DNA of 64,000 bases from Legionella wadsworthii DSM 21896 = ATCC 33877 (GTDB taxonomy: Bacteria; Pseudomonadota; Gammaproteobacteria; Legionellales; Legionellaceae), in contig NZ_JNIA01000024.1 of the NCBI RefSeq assembly GCF_000701265.1, forward strand, positions 1 through 64,000. Direction: 5' to 3'. The position numbers were made by a program, and so were the translations under genes. Below the pieces are notes generated by a model. That model was not told the origin of the DNA. It saw only the letters and a program-made list of their open reading frames with translations, and did no database searches. This document shows positions 1-9,340 of this stretch, one piece after another. Numbering within the stretch: the first letter of the stretch is position 1; the number at the start of each line of letters is the position of its first letter.

Positions 1-68
1 ATTGCTGCCCACGCCCCTGAGACGTAGAGAGACAAATTCACCCTTTGCCTCATAAAATGTTGCCTACG

Positions 69-89
69 CCCCGCGGCTTGTCCGCGGGG
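69..89. repeat. Perfect GC-rich palindrome (8-bp stem, 5-nt loop)
   Basis: CCCCGCGG (69-76) and CCGCGGGG (82-89) pair perfectly around a CTTGT loop. The element is far more GC-rich than its AT-rich surroundings and lies downstream of the minus-strand comF gene. It could be a dispersed palindromic (REP-like) unit or part of a terminator, but there is no T-run on either side. No second copy was noticed in this window. Confidence 0.6.
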
Positions 90-166
90 TCTGGGGAGTT
101 AAGGCAAATCTTCTGCTCTCGCGGATGATTCTCGGGAGGACATTGGCAGAGACCACTACAATATAT

Positions 167-868
167 TTATTTGTTTACTGCACGCGCACAGCACCATACA
201 TCAACTTTTGCTACTCCGGATTTTTTTAAAGTACAAGCAATTTCATTGGCAGTACTTCCAGTAGTTAAGAGATCATCAATAATGGCTACGTGCTTCCAGG
301 GCATTTTTTGAGTTTTAAAAGCTTCACGTAAATTTTTTTTCCTTTGTTCTCCATCGAGGCTTGCTTGCGGTTTGGTATTGAGAACTTTCTGACATTTTGT
401 TAAATCAAAAGGCAACTTTAATTTTTTAGCAAGTAAACGGGTTAAAACTGCTGCTTGATTAAACCCTCGGGCTTTAATCCTTTGGGGATGCATAGGAACT
501 GGAATCAAGCATTCGGGTAGATTCTCATGATTTGGCAGAGACAAAAGCATCAATTGACATAAAAAAGAACCAAGATAGAGCCCATTATGGTATTTAAATT
601 GGTGTAAAAGGTTACGGAGCGGCTCTTCAAAAATGTAATTTATAAATGCACGATCGAAAGAAGGCGGTTTTTTAATACACCGACCACAAGCTAAAAAATG
701 GGGATCGGCTAAAGGATAAGCACAGTAGCGACAAGCAGCACCTAATGGGGTCATTAATTCAATGCAGGAATTACATACTGCCATTTTATCATCATGAAAT
801 TGATTGCATAATACACATAGTGAGTGCAACCTTAAACTTTGTGTTAAACTCCATATTTTCTGGCGCAC
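167..868 (-). CDS. comF: ComF family phosphoribosyltransferase-like protein
   Basis: A 233-residue protein with the ComF layout. Its N-terminal zinc-finger-like segment has paired cysteines (CVLC, CNSC, CRYC, CGRC within about residues 18-64). Its C-terminal type I phosphoribosyltransferase domain carries the PRPP-binding motif IIDDLLTTGST (about residues 196-206). ComF proteins are linked to DNA uptake and natural transformation, but their exact reaction is unsettled. The start is GTG, with an AAGGA-like ribosome site about 11 bases upstream. It is divergent from bioC with a gap of only 33 bp, so the two promoters must overlap. Length is normal for the family. Confidence 0.88.
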   Translation of the reverse strand: MRQKIWSLTQSLRLHSLCVLCNQFHDDKMAVCNSCIELMTPLGAACRYCAYPLADPHFLACGRCIKKPPSFDRAFINYIFEEPLRNLLHQFKYHNGLYLGSFLCQLMLLSLPNHENLPECLIPVPMHPQRIKARGFNQAAVLTRLLAKKLKLPFDLTKCQKVLNTKPQASLDGEQRKKNLREAFKTQKMPWKHVAIIDDLLTTGSTANEIACTLKKSGVAKVDVWCCARAVNK

Positions 869-901
869 GAGTGTTGGATTCCTTTAATTTTTCCTGGTTT
901 T

Positions 902-1768
902 ATGATGGCTGTTATCTACGAAATTAGCAAGGCATTTAATGAGCATGCCAATGAATATGAACTTGCTGCCAAAGTACAAAAAGAAATAGGGATACGTTTA
1001 TTTGATCGATTACAATATTTAAATATGAAGCCACAACGTATTCTTGACCTAGGCTGTGGTCCAGGATTTTTTTCTTACAAGTTGGCCCAGATGTATCCAA
1101 AGGCGCAAGTTGTGGGTTTGGATTTGGCTCGGTTTATGTTAATCGAAGCAAGAAAAAAACAAGGCTGGCGACGAAAATGGTCATTAGTAGCAGCCGATAT
1201 GCGGCATCTGCCTTTTGCTACTGGGGTATTTGATTTGGTTTTTGCCAATCAAGTGATCCATTGGGGCGGATCTTTGAAGACGATTTTTCGCGAATTGAAT
1301 CGGGTGATGAAACCAAATGGTTGCTTCATGTTTACTACATTAGGTCCTGATACTTTTAAAGAGTTGAAGCAGGCTTGGTCTGGAGTAAATCCTTATGCCC
1401 ATGTCAATGAGTTTGCTGACATGCATGATGTTGGCGATTCTTTGATGTCCGAGCGTTTTTTGGAACCTGTCATGGATATGGAACTCTTAGCAGTGCATTA
1501 TGAATCCTTATCCAAATTACTGCTGGCCCTTAAAGCGCAAGGAGTTAAGAATATCAATCCGCAGAGAAACCAGGGTCTCACCGGAAAGGGCAGTTGGAAT
1601 AAATTTGAACAAAATTATGCAATGCTGCAAACCGATCAGGGGAAATATCCGCTGACGTATGAGGTAGTGTATGGACATGCCTGGAAAGGAGAACAGAGAA
1701 AAACAGATCTTGGGGTTGATACCATGATTCCTGTTTCTCAAATTGTTCGTCATAACCGTAGTGAATGA
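902..1768 (+). CDS. bioC: Malonyl-[acyl-carrier-protein] O-methyltransferase BioC
   Basis: A 288-residue SAM-dependent methyltransferase. The SAM-binding glycine motif LDLGCGPGFFS lies near residues 49-59, followed by the acidic strand VVGLDLA and the later motif FDLVFANQVIHW. This arrangement and the PNGCFMFTTLGPDTFKEL segment are characteristic of BioC, which methylates malonyl-ACP to start pimeloyl synthesis for biotin. No other biotin gene adjoins it. There are two adjacent ATG codons (902 and 905) and no clear ribosome site to choose between them. Confidence 0.85.
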   Translation: MMAVIYEISKAFNEHANEYELAAKVQKEIGIRLFDRLQYLNMKPQRILDLGCGPGFFSYKLAQMYPKAQVVGLDLARFMLIEARKKQGWRRKWSLVAADMRHLPFATGVFDLVFANQVIHWGGSLKTIFRELNRVMKPNGCFMFTTLGPDTFKELKQAWSGVNPYAHVNEFADMHDVGDSLMSERFLEPVMDMELLAVHYESLSKLLLALKAQGVKNINPQRNQGLTGKGSWNKFEQNYAMLQTDQGKYPLTYEVVYGHAWKGEQRKTDLGVDTMIPVSQIVRHNRSE

Positions 1769-1795
1769 CCTTGCTGAAACTTTGTTGCTGTAATT

Positions 1796-3226
1796 TTAAG
1801 TATTGAGAAGTTTGGATTTCTTGATCGAATCATAATATTGCAAGGCTTTCCTCTTTGCTTCATTGTGATTGACTAAGGGACGGGGGTAATCTATCCCCAA
1901 CTTGACAGGTAATACATTGAGAGGGGCTTCCCATGGTTTATGAATCCATTTCTCAGGCAGCTTCTTTAATTCTGGTATCCAGGTTTTAATATACTCCCCT
2001 TTGGGATCAAACTTTTCTCCCTGGATGACGGGATTAAAAATACGAAAGTATGGCGATGCGTCAAATCCGGATCCCGCTATCCATTGCCAACTGGCAGAAT
2101 TATTTGCTAAATCTGCATCTAAAAGCGTGTACCAAAACCATTTAGCTCCTTCTCGCCAATCAATGAACAGATCTTTCACTAGAAAGGAAGCGACAATCAT
2201 TCGCACTCTATTGTGCATGTAGCCTGTATGCCATAATTCACGCATTCCAGCATCTACTATGGGGAACCCTGTCAAACCTTGTTGCCAGAGCCTAAGGTTT
2301 TTATTGTCTGTTTGCCAAGAAAAGAGATCAAATTCCTGTTTTAAATTTTTAAAGGGTAAATCAGGGAAGTGGAACAGTTGGTAATAAGAGAACTCTCTCC
2401 ACCCAAGTTCTGTAAGAAAACATTGGGTGGATGCCAAATTACTGTCTGGTTGTACTTGAACTTGTTCGATGGCGCGCGCTATTTGCCAGGGGCTGATTTC
2501 TCCGAAATGGAGATGAGGGGATAACCGAGAAGTCGCGGCTTTAGTGGGAAAATCTCGATATTGTTGATAATTTTGAATAGGCTGCTGAACAAACTGCTCC
2601 AATTTTTTAATAGCTCCTTGTTCACCAGGCTGCCAAAATTGGTCAAAGTTTTTAGCCCAATTTGGTTTTTTAGGTAAGAGATACCAATCCATTAAATTTT
2701 CAGAGTGAATGGGAAAATTCTTTGGCCAATTTTTAATTATAAAAGGCTCTGGAATCTTTATTTGATTTAAGCTGTGTTTCCAATAGGGGGTAAATACCCT
2801 AAAAGGATTTCCACTCTTATTTTTAATGGTCCATGGTTCATTGAATAAACTGCCATTGAACGAGTTAACCGTGATACCTAATGCACGCAACTCTTTTTTT
2901 ATGTGCTGATCTCTTTCTATACTTGCCGGTTCATAACATCGATTCCAATAAACTCCGGTAACTGGGTATTCTTCGGTGAGTTCTTTTAAAATTTGATACG
3001 GATTTCCTCTTTTTAAGTTCAGATTTAAAGAGTGAATCCCTAGTTCTTTTTGCAAGCAGGACAAGCTATGATGCAGCCACCAAACCTGGGCTCCTCCGAT
3101 AGACTCATTCGGATTTTGCAAGATATAAAGAGGTATAATGGATTCATGTGCTTCACAAGCTGCAGATAAAGCAGGATTATCCAAACAACGCAAGTCTTGG
3201 CGAAACCACATGATAGCAAGAGACAT
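1796..3226 (-). CDS. phrB: Deoxyribodipyrimidine photolyase
   Basis: A 476-residue class I CPD photolyase of the cryptochrome/photolyase family. The N-terminal antenna-binding Rossmann domain begins MWFRQDLRCLDNPAL. The C-terminal FAD-binding helical domain contains LTELGWREFSYYQ, GFPIVDAGMRELWHTGYMHN, and DADLANNSASWQWIAGSG, which line the flavin and lesion pocket. It repairs UV-induced pyrimidine dimers using blue light. Length is typical (E. coli 472). It lies about 80 bp downstream of ispA on the same strand, so it could be read from the same transcript. Confidence 0.93.
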   Translation of the reverse strand: MSLAIMWFRQDLRCLDNPALSAACEAHESIIPLYILQNPNESIGGAQVWWLHHSLSCLQKELGIHSLNLNLKRGNPYQILKELTEEYPVTGVYWNRCYEPASIERDQHIKKELRALGITVNSFNGSLFNEPWTIKNKSGNPFRVFTPYWKHSLNQIKIPEPFIIKNWPKNFPIHSENLMDWYLLPKKPNWAKNFDQFWQPGEQGAIKKLEQFVQQPIQNYQQYRDFPTKAATSRLSPHLHFGEISPWQIARAIEQVQVQPDSNLASTQCFLTELGWREFSYYQLFHFPDLPFKNLKQEFDLFSWQTDNKNLRLWQQGLTGFPIVDAGMRELWHTGYMHNRVRMIVASFLVKDLFIDWREGAKWFWYTLLDADLANNSASWQWIAGSGFDASPYFRIFNPVIQGEKFDPKGEYIKTWIPELKKLPEKWIHKPWEAPLNVLPVKLGIDYPRPLVNHNEAKRKALQYYDSIKKSKLLNT

Positions 3227-3307
3227 TAGATTGACTCCGTTTAGATCATATTGATGTGTTTCAATAAATCGAGAATTTGACCAAGTAAAACCCTGGCGAA
3301 TTTACAA

Positions 3308-4201
3308 TTATCCCAGTTTACTGCGATCCTCTAATTTTTTCGTTAATTCAATTAAATGTAGCGCCTTTTGTTCAAATAGTTGCAGTGAATCTAGGGCGAT
3401 TTGATAATTCTCACTGATTTGAGCTTCCAGTTCTTTTTGAGAAAACAAGGTGGCAAAAGTAGTTTTTTGATTCATGAGATCAGAAGAGCGATTTTTACCT
3501 AATACTTCGGGCGGGGCATAGCGGTCGAGATAATCATCTTGCATTTGAAAAACAAGGCCTAAATGATTTGCATAAGTTCGTAGGGCATTGCTGTATTTCT
3601 CAGCACCTGAGTGGGCCTTAAGTACCATTTCAATGCAAGCTAAAATAAGTCGTCCGGTTTTGAGGTAATGAATTTCTCTTAATTGCATTTCGCCAGTAGA
3701 TTCTTTTGCTAATTCCGATAAATCAAGACTTTGCCCGCTTACCATCCCACTAATGCCGCTGGCTCGCACAAGCTCTAGAGTAATGGCCATAATCTGTTGG
3801 GGTTGCAGCAAAGGGGTCAAGTGAGTTAATAACACTTCAATCGCTAAAGCTTGCATGCCATCTCCTGCTAAAATGGCTGTTGCCTCATCGAAAGCTTTAT
3901 GGCAACTCGGCTTACCCCGACGTAAATCGTCATTATCCATTGCAGGGAGATCGTCATGGATTAAGGAATAGCAATGTGTCAATTCAATCGCAGCTGCAAT
4001 AACATCTAATATTTTTAAATCAATATCAAGCAAATCCCCTGTGAGATACACAAGGATGGGTCTTATTCTTTTTCCACCAGGAAATAGCGCATAATTAATT
4101 GCAGAGGATATCGTTTTTGCGGGTATAGAAGAGTGAATAATTATTTGATTAAGAAACTCTTCATGCCGTTGTATGTAATTATTTATCACTGAGTTGTTCA
4201 T
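3308..4201 (-). CDS. ispA: Farnesyl/geranyl diphosphate synthase
   Basis: A short-chain polyprenyl synthase of about 297 residues. The first Asp-rich motif is [11 protein letters not shown] and the second is QMQDDYLD; these bind Mg-diphosphate of allylic substrate and isopentenyl diphosphate. The upstream GGKRIRP motif binds diphosphate. It supplies farnesyl diphosphate for quinones and undecaprenyl phosphate. An in-frame ATG exists at 4216, but the ATG at 4201 (MNNSVINNY) gives the usual N-terminus. It overlaps the end of xseB by 23 bp, the order xseB-ispA seen in many gammaproteobacteria. No dxs gene follows; phrB does. Confidence 0.92.
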   Translation of the reverse strand: MNNSVINNYIQRHEEFLNQIIIHSSIPAKTISSAINYALFPGGKRIRPILVYLTGDLLDIDLKILDVIAAAIELTHCYSLIHDDLPAMDNDDLRRGKPSCHKAFDEATAILAGDGMQALAIEVLLTHLTPLLQPQQIMAITLELVRASGISGMVSGQSLDLSELAKESTGEMQLREIHYLKTGRLILACIEMVLKAHSGAEKYSNALRTYANHLGLVFQMQDDYLDRYAPPEVLGKNRSSDLMNQKTTFATLFSQKELEAQISENYQIALDSLQLFEQKALHLIELTKKLEDRSKLG

Positions 4202-4400
4202 CCGAGCAGGGTTCACCAGAGGTCAATGTTTCAATTTTTTGTTCAGCCTTTTGTAATACATCCTGACATTTTCTGGCCAGGCTGATTCCTTTTTCAAATT
4301 GTTTCAGGGAATCTTCCAGAGTAAGCTCCCCTTTTTCCAGTTGTCTGACAATATCTTCTAACTCCGAAATGGATTGTTCAAAATGCATCTCTTGGCTCAT
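4179..4400 (-). CDS. xseB: Exodeoxyribonuclease VII small subunit
   Basis: A 73-residue protein with the XseB signature: [32 protein letters not shown], and [12 protein letters not shown]. Two helices form the small subunit that coats the XseA catalytic subunit in exonuclease VII, which degrades single-stranded DNA. It is the first gene of an overlapping pair with ispA. The C-terminus (CSDEQLSDK) is acidic and variable, as usual. XseA is not encoded in this window. Confidence 0.92.
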   Translation of the reverse strand: MSQEMHFEQSISELEDIVRQLEKGELTLEDSLKQFEKGISLARKCQDVLQKAEQKIETLTSGEPCSDEQLSDK

Positions 4401-4578
4401 TGATTTTGTCCTGCTTGTGCAAAATGTCTGATTATACTGTGTTGTAATCAGGATTCAATGTAAGTCGATTAATTTTAATAAAATGAAGTGGTATTGAAAT
4501 TTGTCTTCAGTCGATCCGCTCATGCTTCGATAAAATAAATCGTGTATATTAACGGCAACTGAATTGAGGGAATAGATC

Positions 4579-5928
4579 ATGAAAACGAAAACCCAATATG
4601 TCTGTAGCCAATGTGCCGCAATATCAAAGCAATGGGCTGGACAATGCACGCAATGTGGCGCTTGGAATTCGATTGCGGAAGAAGGCATGCCAGTAAATCG
4701 GAACTCGCGCAGTGGCTCATGGGTCAATCAACGTTCTGTGATTACCGCGGTTGAAGATGTAGTCATGGATAAAGAACTGCGTATGGATTGTGGTTTTTCG
4801 GAGCTCAATCGAGTGCTTGGGGGTGGATTGGTTTATGGCTCGGTTGTTTTAATTGGCGGCGATCCGGGAATTGGCAAATCCACGTTGTTAGTACAAACTT
4901 TGGCCAATCTCTCCATGCAAGAAACTGTCCTATATGTGACAGGGGAGGAGTCTCTGCAACAGGTTGCAATGCGGGCAAAACGCCTGGATTTGCCCTTGGC
5001 AGGTTTAAGGCTTTTGGCAGAAACGCAGGTAGAAGCAATCATTGCGCAGGCGCAAAAAGAAAATCCGAAAGTGATTGTTATTGACTCCATTCAAACCATA
5101 TTTACAGAAACCATCAGTTCAGCGCCAGGGGGCGTAAGTCAAGTGCGTGAATCGGCAGCTCAATTGGTTCGTTTCGCCAAACTCACCCAGACCGCAGTAT
5201 TTCTGGTAGGCCATGTCACAAAAGAGGGCGCCCTGGCAGGTCCCCGGGTTTTAGAACATATGGTGGATAGCGTTTTATATTTTGAAGGCCAAAGCGACAG
5301 TCGTTTCCGAGTCATTCGCGCCATTAAAAACCGTTTTGGCGCGGTAAATGAGTTGGGTGTATTTGCCATGACAGATAAAGGGTTAAAGGAAGTAGCAAAT
5401 CCTTCGGCAATTTTTTTATCAAGGCAACCAGAACCCACTTCAGGGAGTGCGGTAATGGTCACTTGGGAAGGTTCCCGTCCTATGTTGGTTGAAGTACAGG
5501 CTTTGGTTGATGAAGCCCATGGGCAACAATCCAAAAGGGTTACTGTTGGGCTTGAATCCAACCGATTGGCCATATTACTGGCTGTTTTACACCGGCATGG
5601 AGGAATTGCGACCTATGATCAGGATATTTTCATTAATGTTGTGGGGGGTGTGAAGGTCACCGAAACAGGTTCTGATTTGGCGTTACTTGCCGCAGTGGTA
5701 TCCAGCTTGCGAAACAGGATTTTCGATAGGGAAACCATTATTTTTGGTGAGGTTGGGCTTGCGGGGGAGATAAGGCCTGTGCAAAGCGGACAAGAGCGTT
5801 TAAAAGAAGCCGCGAAACACGGATTTAAAAGAGCGATTGTGCCTTTTGCGAACGCACCCAAACAACAAAACTCAACTATGGTCATCGAGCCGGTGAAATA
5901 CCTCCATGAGGTGTTGGAAAAAATGTAG
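4579..5928 (+). CDS. radA: DNA repair protein RadA
   Basis: A 449-residue full-length RadA (Sms). Domains in order: a C4 zinc finger (C9, C12, C23, C26); a RecA-like ATPase with Walker A GGDPGIGKST at about residues 93-102; the RadA-specific KNRFG motif near residue 250; and a C-terminal Lon-protease-like domain. It is a hexameric helicase/branch-migration factor that acts in recombination and in natural transformation. It is transcribed away from xseB-ispA, with about 180 bp between. Confidence 0.95.
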   Translation: MKTKTQYVCSQCAAISKQWAGQCTQCGAWNSIAEEGMPVNRNSRSGSWVNQRSVITAVEDVVMDKELRMDCGFSELNRVLGGGLVYGSVVLIGGDPGIGKSTLLVQTLANLSMQETVLYVTGEESLQQVAMRAKRLDLPLAGLRLLAETQVEAIIAQAQKENPKVIVIDSIQTIFTETISSAPGGVSQVRESAAQLVRFAKLTQTAVFLVGHVTKEGALAGPRVLEHMVDSVLYFEGQSDSRFRVIRAIKNRFGAVNELGVFAMTDKGLKEVANPSAIFLSRQPEPTSGSAVMVTWEGSRPMLVEVQALVDEAHGQQSKRVTVGLESNRLAILLAVLHRHGGIATYDQDIFINVVGGVKVTETGSDLALLAAVVSSLRNRIFDRETIIFGEVGLAGEIRPVQSGQERLKEAAKHGFKRAIVPFANAPKQQNSTMVIEPVKYLHEVLEKM

Positions 5929-6018
5929 TTGATGACTGGATAAGTAAAAAATAAAAACAAACAGATGAATTATACTAAAATGGACTATATACCTATTGAA
6001 ATGCAATAAGGAGGATGT

Positions 6019-7125
6019 ATGGATATAACTCCTTTTTTTAAACTCATGGTTGATCGCGGGGCTTCTGACTTATTTTTTAGCGTCGGGGCGCCACCCAATA
6101 TCAAAATTGAAGGAGTTATTGCGCCTATAGGCCAGGCGCCACTTAAACCCCAACAAATGTCTGAAATTGCTTTATCATTGATGAATGATGATCAGCGTAA
6201 GGAATTTGATTCTACCTGGGAGCTTAATATGGGGCTCTCCATTCCAGGGGTAGGACGTTTCCGCATCAACATGTATCGCCAACGTGGTGATATTTCAATG
6301 GTTGTGCGTTACATTAAAAGCAAAATTCCCACTATGGAGCAATTAAATTTACCCCAAATTCTTAAATCTGTGGTGATGGAGTTACGGGGACTAGTCTTAG
6401 TAGTAGGCGCTACAGGCTCAGGTAAATCAACGACATTGGCATCAATGATTGATTACCGAAATGAGAACTCAAGTGGCCACATATTGACCATTGAAGACCC
6501 AATCGAATTTGTCCATCAACATAAAAAATCCATCGTCGACCAAAGAGAGGTGGGCATTGATACCATGAGCTATGAAAATGCATTAGTGAATGCCATGCGT
6601 GAAGCCCCAGACTTAATACTGATTGGGGAAATTCGAGAACGAGACGCCATGAAACATGCCATTTCTTATGCAGAAACAGGACATTTATGCATTTCCACCT
6701 TACACGCGAACAATGCAAACCAAACCATGGATCGCATTATTAATTTTTTCCCAGAGGAGGCACGAAAACAGGTACTGATGGACCTGTCTCTAAATTTACG
6801 CGCGATTATCTCCATGCGTCTTGTTCCAGGCTTGAATCATCAACGCATGGCAGCTGTAGAAATCCTTTTAAATACGCCCTATGTTGCTGATTTAATTGAA
6901 AAAGGTAAAATTGATGACATTAAGGATGCTATGGAGCGCAGTACAGATCAAGGCATGCAAACATTTGACCAGGCTTTATTAAAACTTTATCAGGAGGGAG
7001 CAATTTCTCAAGAGAATGCCATCAAATATGCTGATTCAAAAAATAATGTTGGATTGCAGATCCGTTTAAACAGCAATGCTGGATTCGACTCACCAGATGA
7101 CAACTTGACTATCGAAGGGCATTGA
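6019..7125 (+). CDS. pilU: Type IV pilus retraction ATPase (PilT/PilU type)
   Basis: A 368-residue secretion-superfamily ATPase. Walker A GATGSGKST is at residues 130-138; the Asp box TIEDPIEF, Walker B LILIGEIRERDAM and the His box LCISTLHANNANQ follow. The N-terminal segment SDLFFSVGAPPNIKI, with DLFFSVG rather than DLHLSAG, fits PilU more than PilT. Its role would be disassembly of pilin during pilus retraction, used in twitching and DNA uptake. It starts at an ATG with ribosome site AGGAGG. No pilT partner is present next to it, so the PilU assignment rests on sequence style only. Confidence 0.82.
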   Translation: MDITPFFKLMVDRGASDLFFSVGAPPNIKIEGVIAPIGQAPLKPQQMSEIALSLMNDDQRKEFDSTWELNMGLSIPGVGRFRINMYRQRGDISMVVRYIKSKIPTMEQLNLPQILKSVVMELRGLVLVVGATGSGKSTTLASMIDYRNENSSGHILTIEDPIEFVHQHKKSIVDQREVGIDTMSYENALVNAMREAPDLILIGEIRERDAMKHAISYAETGHLCISTLHANNANQTMDRIINFFPEEARKQVLMDLSLNLRAIISMRLVPGLNHQRMAAVEILLNTPYVADLIEKGKIDDIKDAMERSTDQGMQTFDQALLKLYQEGAISQENAIKYADSKNNVGLQIRLNSNAGFDSPDDNLTIEGH

Positions 7126-7180
7126 TTATTTTGCGCTTTGTGTTAAAATTTAACGCAATTTGATTTGTATTTATATTTTT

Positions 7181-9103
7181 ATGCCCGCACTTGTCCTTAA
7201 AGAAGAACATATTGTTCCAGGAGAATCCTTACATGCCTCTGGACACGTAGTTCATCCTAATGCCATATATACGCCTCCCGATAACCATAGACCTTCGTAC
7301 CGCATCTTTTATAAAAAAAATAAATACGGCCGACCTGAACTTTCCCGTCTCGAAGTATTGTTTGGCCAGTTGGCTCGATTATTTTTATTGGGTAATTTAA
7401 CACCACCCAATAATTTAATAGCCGACAGTCAAAATAATATTTTAGGTTTGGCTGTCGAACACCTTGGCTATATCATCAAAAAAAAGGAAAAGGGTTCCAA
7501 TAAATTTCATCAATTTAATGATATCAATAAAAGTTGCCATACGACCCCTATTGTAACGGATAATCCCACCGAAATACCTTTTTACTTTATGGACAAAGCG
7601 CCCCAAAGTTTCTTTGCACAATTATCGGATGAGGAACGGGATGGCCATTTAACTATCGATTATGAATCTTTGGCAAGTGTCCTTGCGACTTCCTATAGCC
7701 TGGAAGAAGATGATCTACATAAAGGCAACTATGGATTTTATTTAGCCGACCGTGGAGGTAAGCCTCATGTAGTCTTCTTTAAAATCGATCATGATTTGAT
7801 GTTTGTAGACAGCATTATGGGTTTTCTTACCCGAAGGCCATTCCATTGGTTCCATGGGTCTCATGCTTTTGACATTGTCTCTGACGATCTTGAGTCTTTA
7901 GCGACCTTAACCCATTCCGCGAATTCCTATTGGCCTACAAAATTTGCCTATATTTCCAAGCCGTTTGACAGGAAAGAAAATCACAATTTTGCCGATATTC
8001 AGGCGTTTTCCAGACTAACCAATCATCCTGAATTTATTAAAGGAAAATGGAAATCTTTTTTAAAGCATATTTTAGTACCGAAAGAAATGATTTCAAAAAC
8101 ATTGGAAGACAGCGTGGATATGAATAATGCGTCTAATCGTGCAGAAGTGGCTTTATTGGCCCAAAGCACTACGGCACGTCTCGCCCGATTACGCGCAGTA
8201 TTATTCTCGATTGGAGAATTTCGCAACTACTTCTATGAGTTACCTGAAAGTGACAAACAAGCATTGTTTGATGAAATTATTCCCCCTCACATGAAAGATG
8301 ACAAACTCCTGCAACAGCTCAATGCATCTTGGGATCAATACAAAACTTTAATCCAGGATCCGGAAGGATTTGACAATGGAGATACTCCCTTACATGTCGC
8401 TATACGCCTGGGCGAATATCGCTATGAAGAAACCTTAAGCATGTTTCGTGAGTTCATTCATGTTAAAAATGATGAAGGCAAAACGCCCTTGGATTTGGCA
8501 CTAGAACTTATCGAAAAAGGGGAAAGCGATGAAAATGACGTGCAGAAAAATGGCCGTTTGATTGCCCAACATTTATTGAGAAATAAAGCCTATGCTACAG
8601 GCAATTATGAGAGATCCAAGCTTTTAGCAGAAATAAAAGCTTATCAGTTTAAAAACCCTTATTTGGATAGAATCGTCGAGAATATTGGCTATCAAGACTT
8701 TAAGGACATTTTAAGGGATATTGGCGAAGATCATCGTTTTTGTCTCAAAGCGAAAAAGAATTTAGCCCTTGATTGCATTGAAAAATTTATTGAAGTGAAT
8801 GAGCATAATCCCTTATTCAAGAATCATCTTGTAAAATTGAAAAAAGATATCAATGGCACCTCGTCTGAAGAACAATCTGCCGGAGTCAAATACATACGGC
8901 AACTACGCAGCAGCTTATGGATTATTCGTCAAATCCGCGGATTATATGGCTTAAGCTCCACTTTAGGTGAAATCAACTCGATGATCAACCTTGCTTTAGA
9001 GTCTAACAAATCTAAAGAACCAGGTACATTTTCCTTTTTTTATTGCGCCCAAAAAACAGAAAAGCCATTTCATCAGGGATTACAACTCACTTCTTCGATT
9101 TAA
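7181..9103 (+). CDS. Ankyrin/kinase-like effector, LegA5/AnkK-like
   Basis: A protein of about 640 residues. The ATG at 7181 (MPALVLKEEH) is preferred over the upstream in-frame TTG at 7160; neither has a good ribosome site. The N-terminal half holds DDLHKGNYGF (about 177-186) and FFKIDHDLMF (about 199-208). This D-x-H-x2-N ... I-D-x-D arrangement resembles the catalytic and metal-binding loops of phosphoinositide-kinase folds. One clear ankyrin-like repeat, NGDTPLHVAIRLGEY, follows around residue 395, with a second NDEGKTPLDLALELIE. Members resembling it in Legionella are Dot/Icm effectors (LegA5/AnkK, reported as lipid-kinase-like). No signal peptide or membrane segment is seen. The family name is inference from overall resemblance. 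Confidence 0.6.
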   Translation: MPALVLKEEHIVPGESLHASGHVVHPNAIYTPPDNHRPSYRIFYKKNKYGRPELSRLEVLFGQLARLFLLGNLTPPNNLIADSQNNILGLAVEHLGYIIKKKEKGSNKFHQFNDINKSCHTTPIVTDNPTEIPFYFMDKAPQSFFAQLSDEERDGHLTIDYESLASVLATSYSLEEDDLHKGNYGFYLADRGGKPHVVFFKIDHDLMFVDSIMGFLTRRPFHWFHGSHAFDIVSDDLESLATLTHSANSYWPTKFAYISKPFDRKENHNFADIQAFSRLTNHPEFIKGKWKSFLKHILVPKEMISKTLEDSVDMNNASNRAEVALLAQSTTARLARLRAVLFSIGEFRNYFYELPESDKQALFDEIIPPHMKDDKLLQQLNASWDQYKTLIQDPEGFDNGDTPLHVAIRLGEYRYEETLSMFREFIHVKNDEGKTPLDLALELIEKGESDENDVQKNGRLIAQHLLRNKAYATGNYERSKLLAEIKAYQFKNPYLDRIVENIGYQDFKDILRDIGEDHRFCLKAKKNLALDCIEKFIEVNEHNPLFKNHLVKLKKDINGTSSEEQSAGVKYIRQLRSSLWIIRQIRGLYGLSSTLGEINSMINLALESNKSKEPGTFSFFYCAQKTEKPFHQGLQLTSSI

Positions 9104-9276
9104 AGTAATATAATACTTAGATTAATTTGAAAAATATGACGAGATACTCAGATATTAAAAATAATCCAAAAAGATTGATTTTCATCACTTTCTCACCCAC
9201 TCTTGCTATACTAATGTAAAGACGTTAGTTCATCTTCCCCGCTTGTATTTAGCAAAGATGTACTTAAATTAATAAA

Positions 9277-9296
9277 GTTAAGGTTTATTTAATAAA
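9277..9296 (+). promoter_or_regulatory. Possible PmrA-type direct repeat
   Basis: Two TTAA-based half-sites, GTTAAGGTT (9277-9285) and TTTAATAAA (9288-9296), are spaced 11 bases apart (start to start). This fits the loose cTTAATatT-N2-cTTAATatT pattern of Legionella PmrA-controlled effector promoters. A third similar element, CTTAAATT, lies just upstream (9263-9270). The region is very AT-rich, so chance matches are likely. Confidence 0.35.
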
Positions 9297-9340
9297 ATAA
9301 GTTTAAAATAAATACATAATGCTTTCCGGAGTTTGTGATT

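Noticed and set aside
4788-5084. 98-codon alternate-frame open frame inside radA
   Set aside because: It overlaps the RadA ATPase core in another frame and has no protein-like features.
5160-5573. 137-codon open frame on the minus strand inside radA
   Set aside because: It is antisense to a fully conserved gene and reflects radA codon structure.
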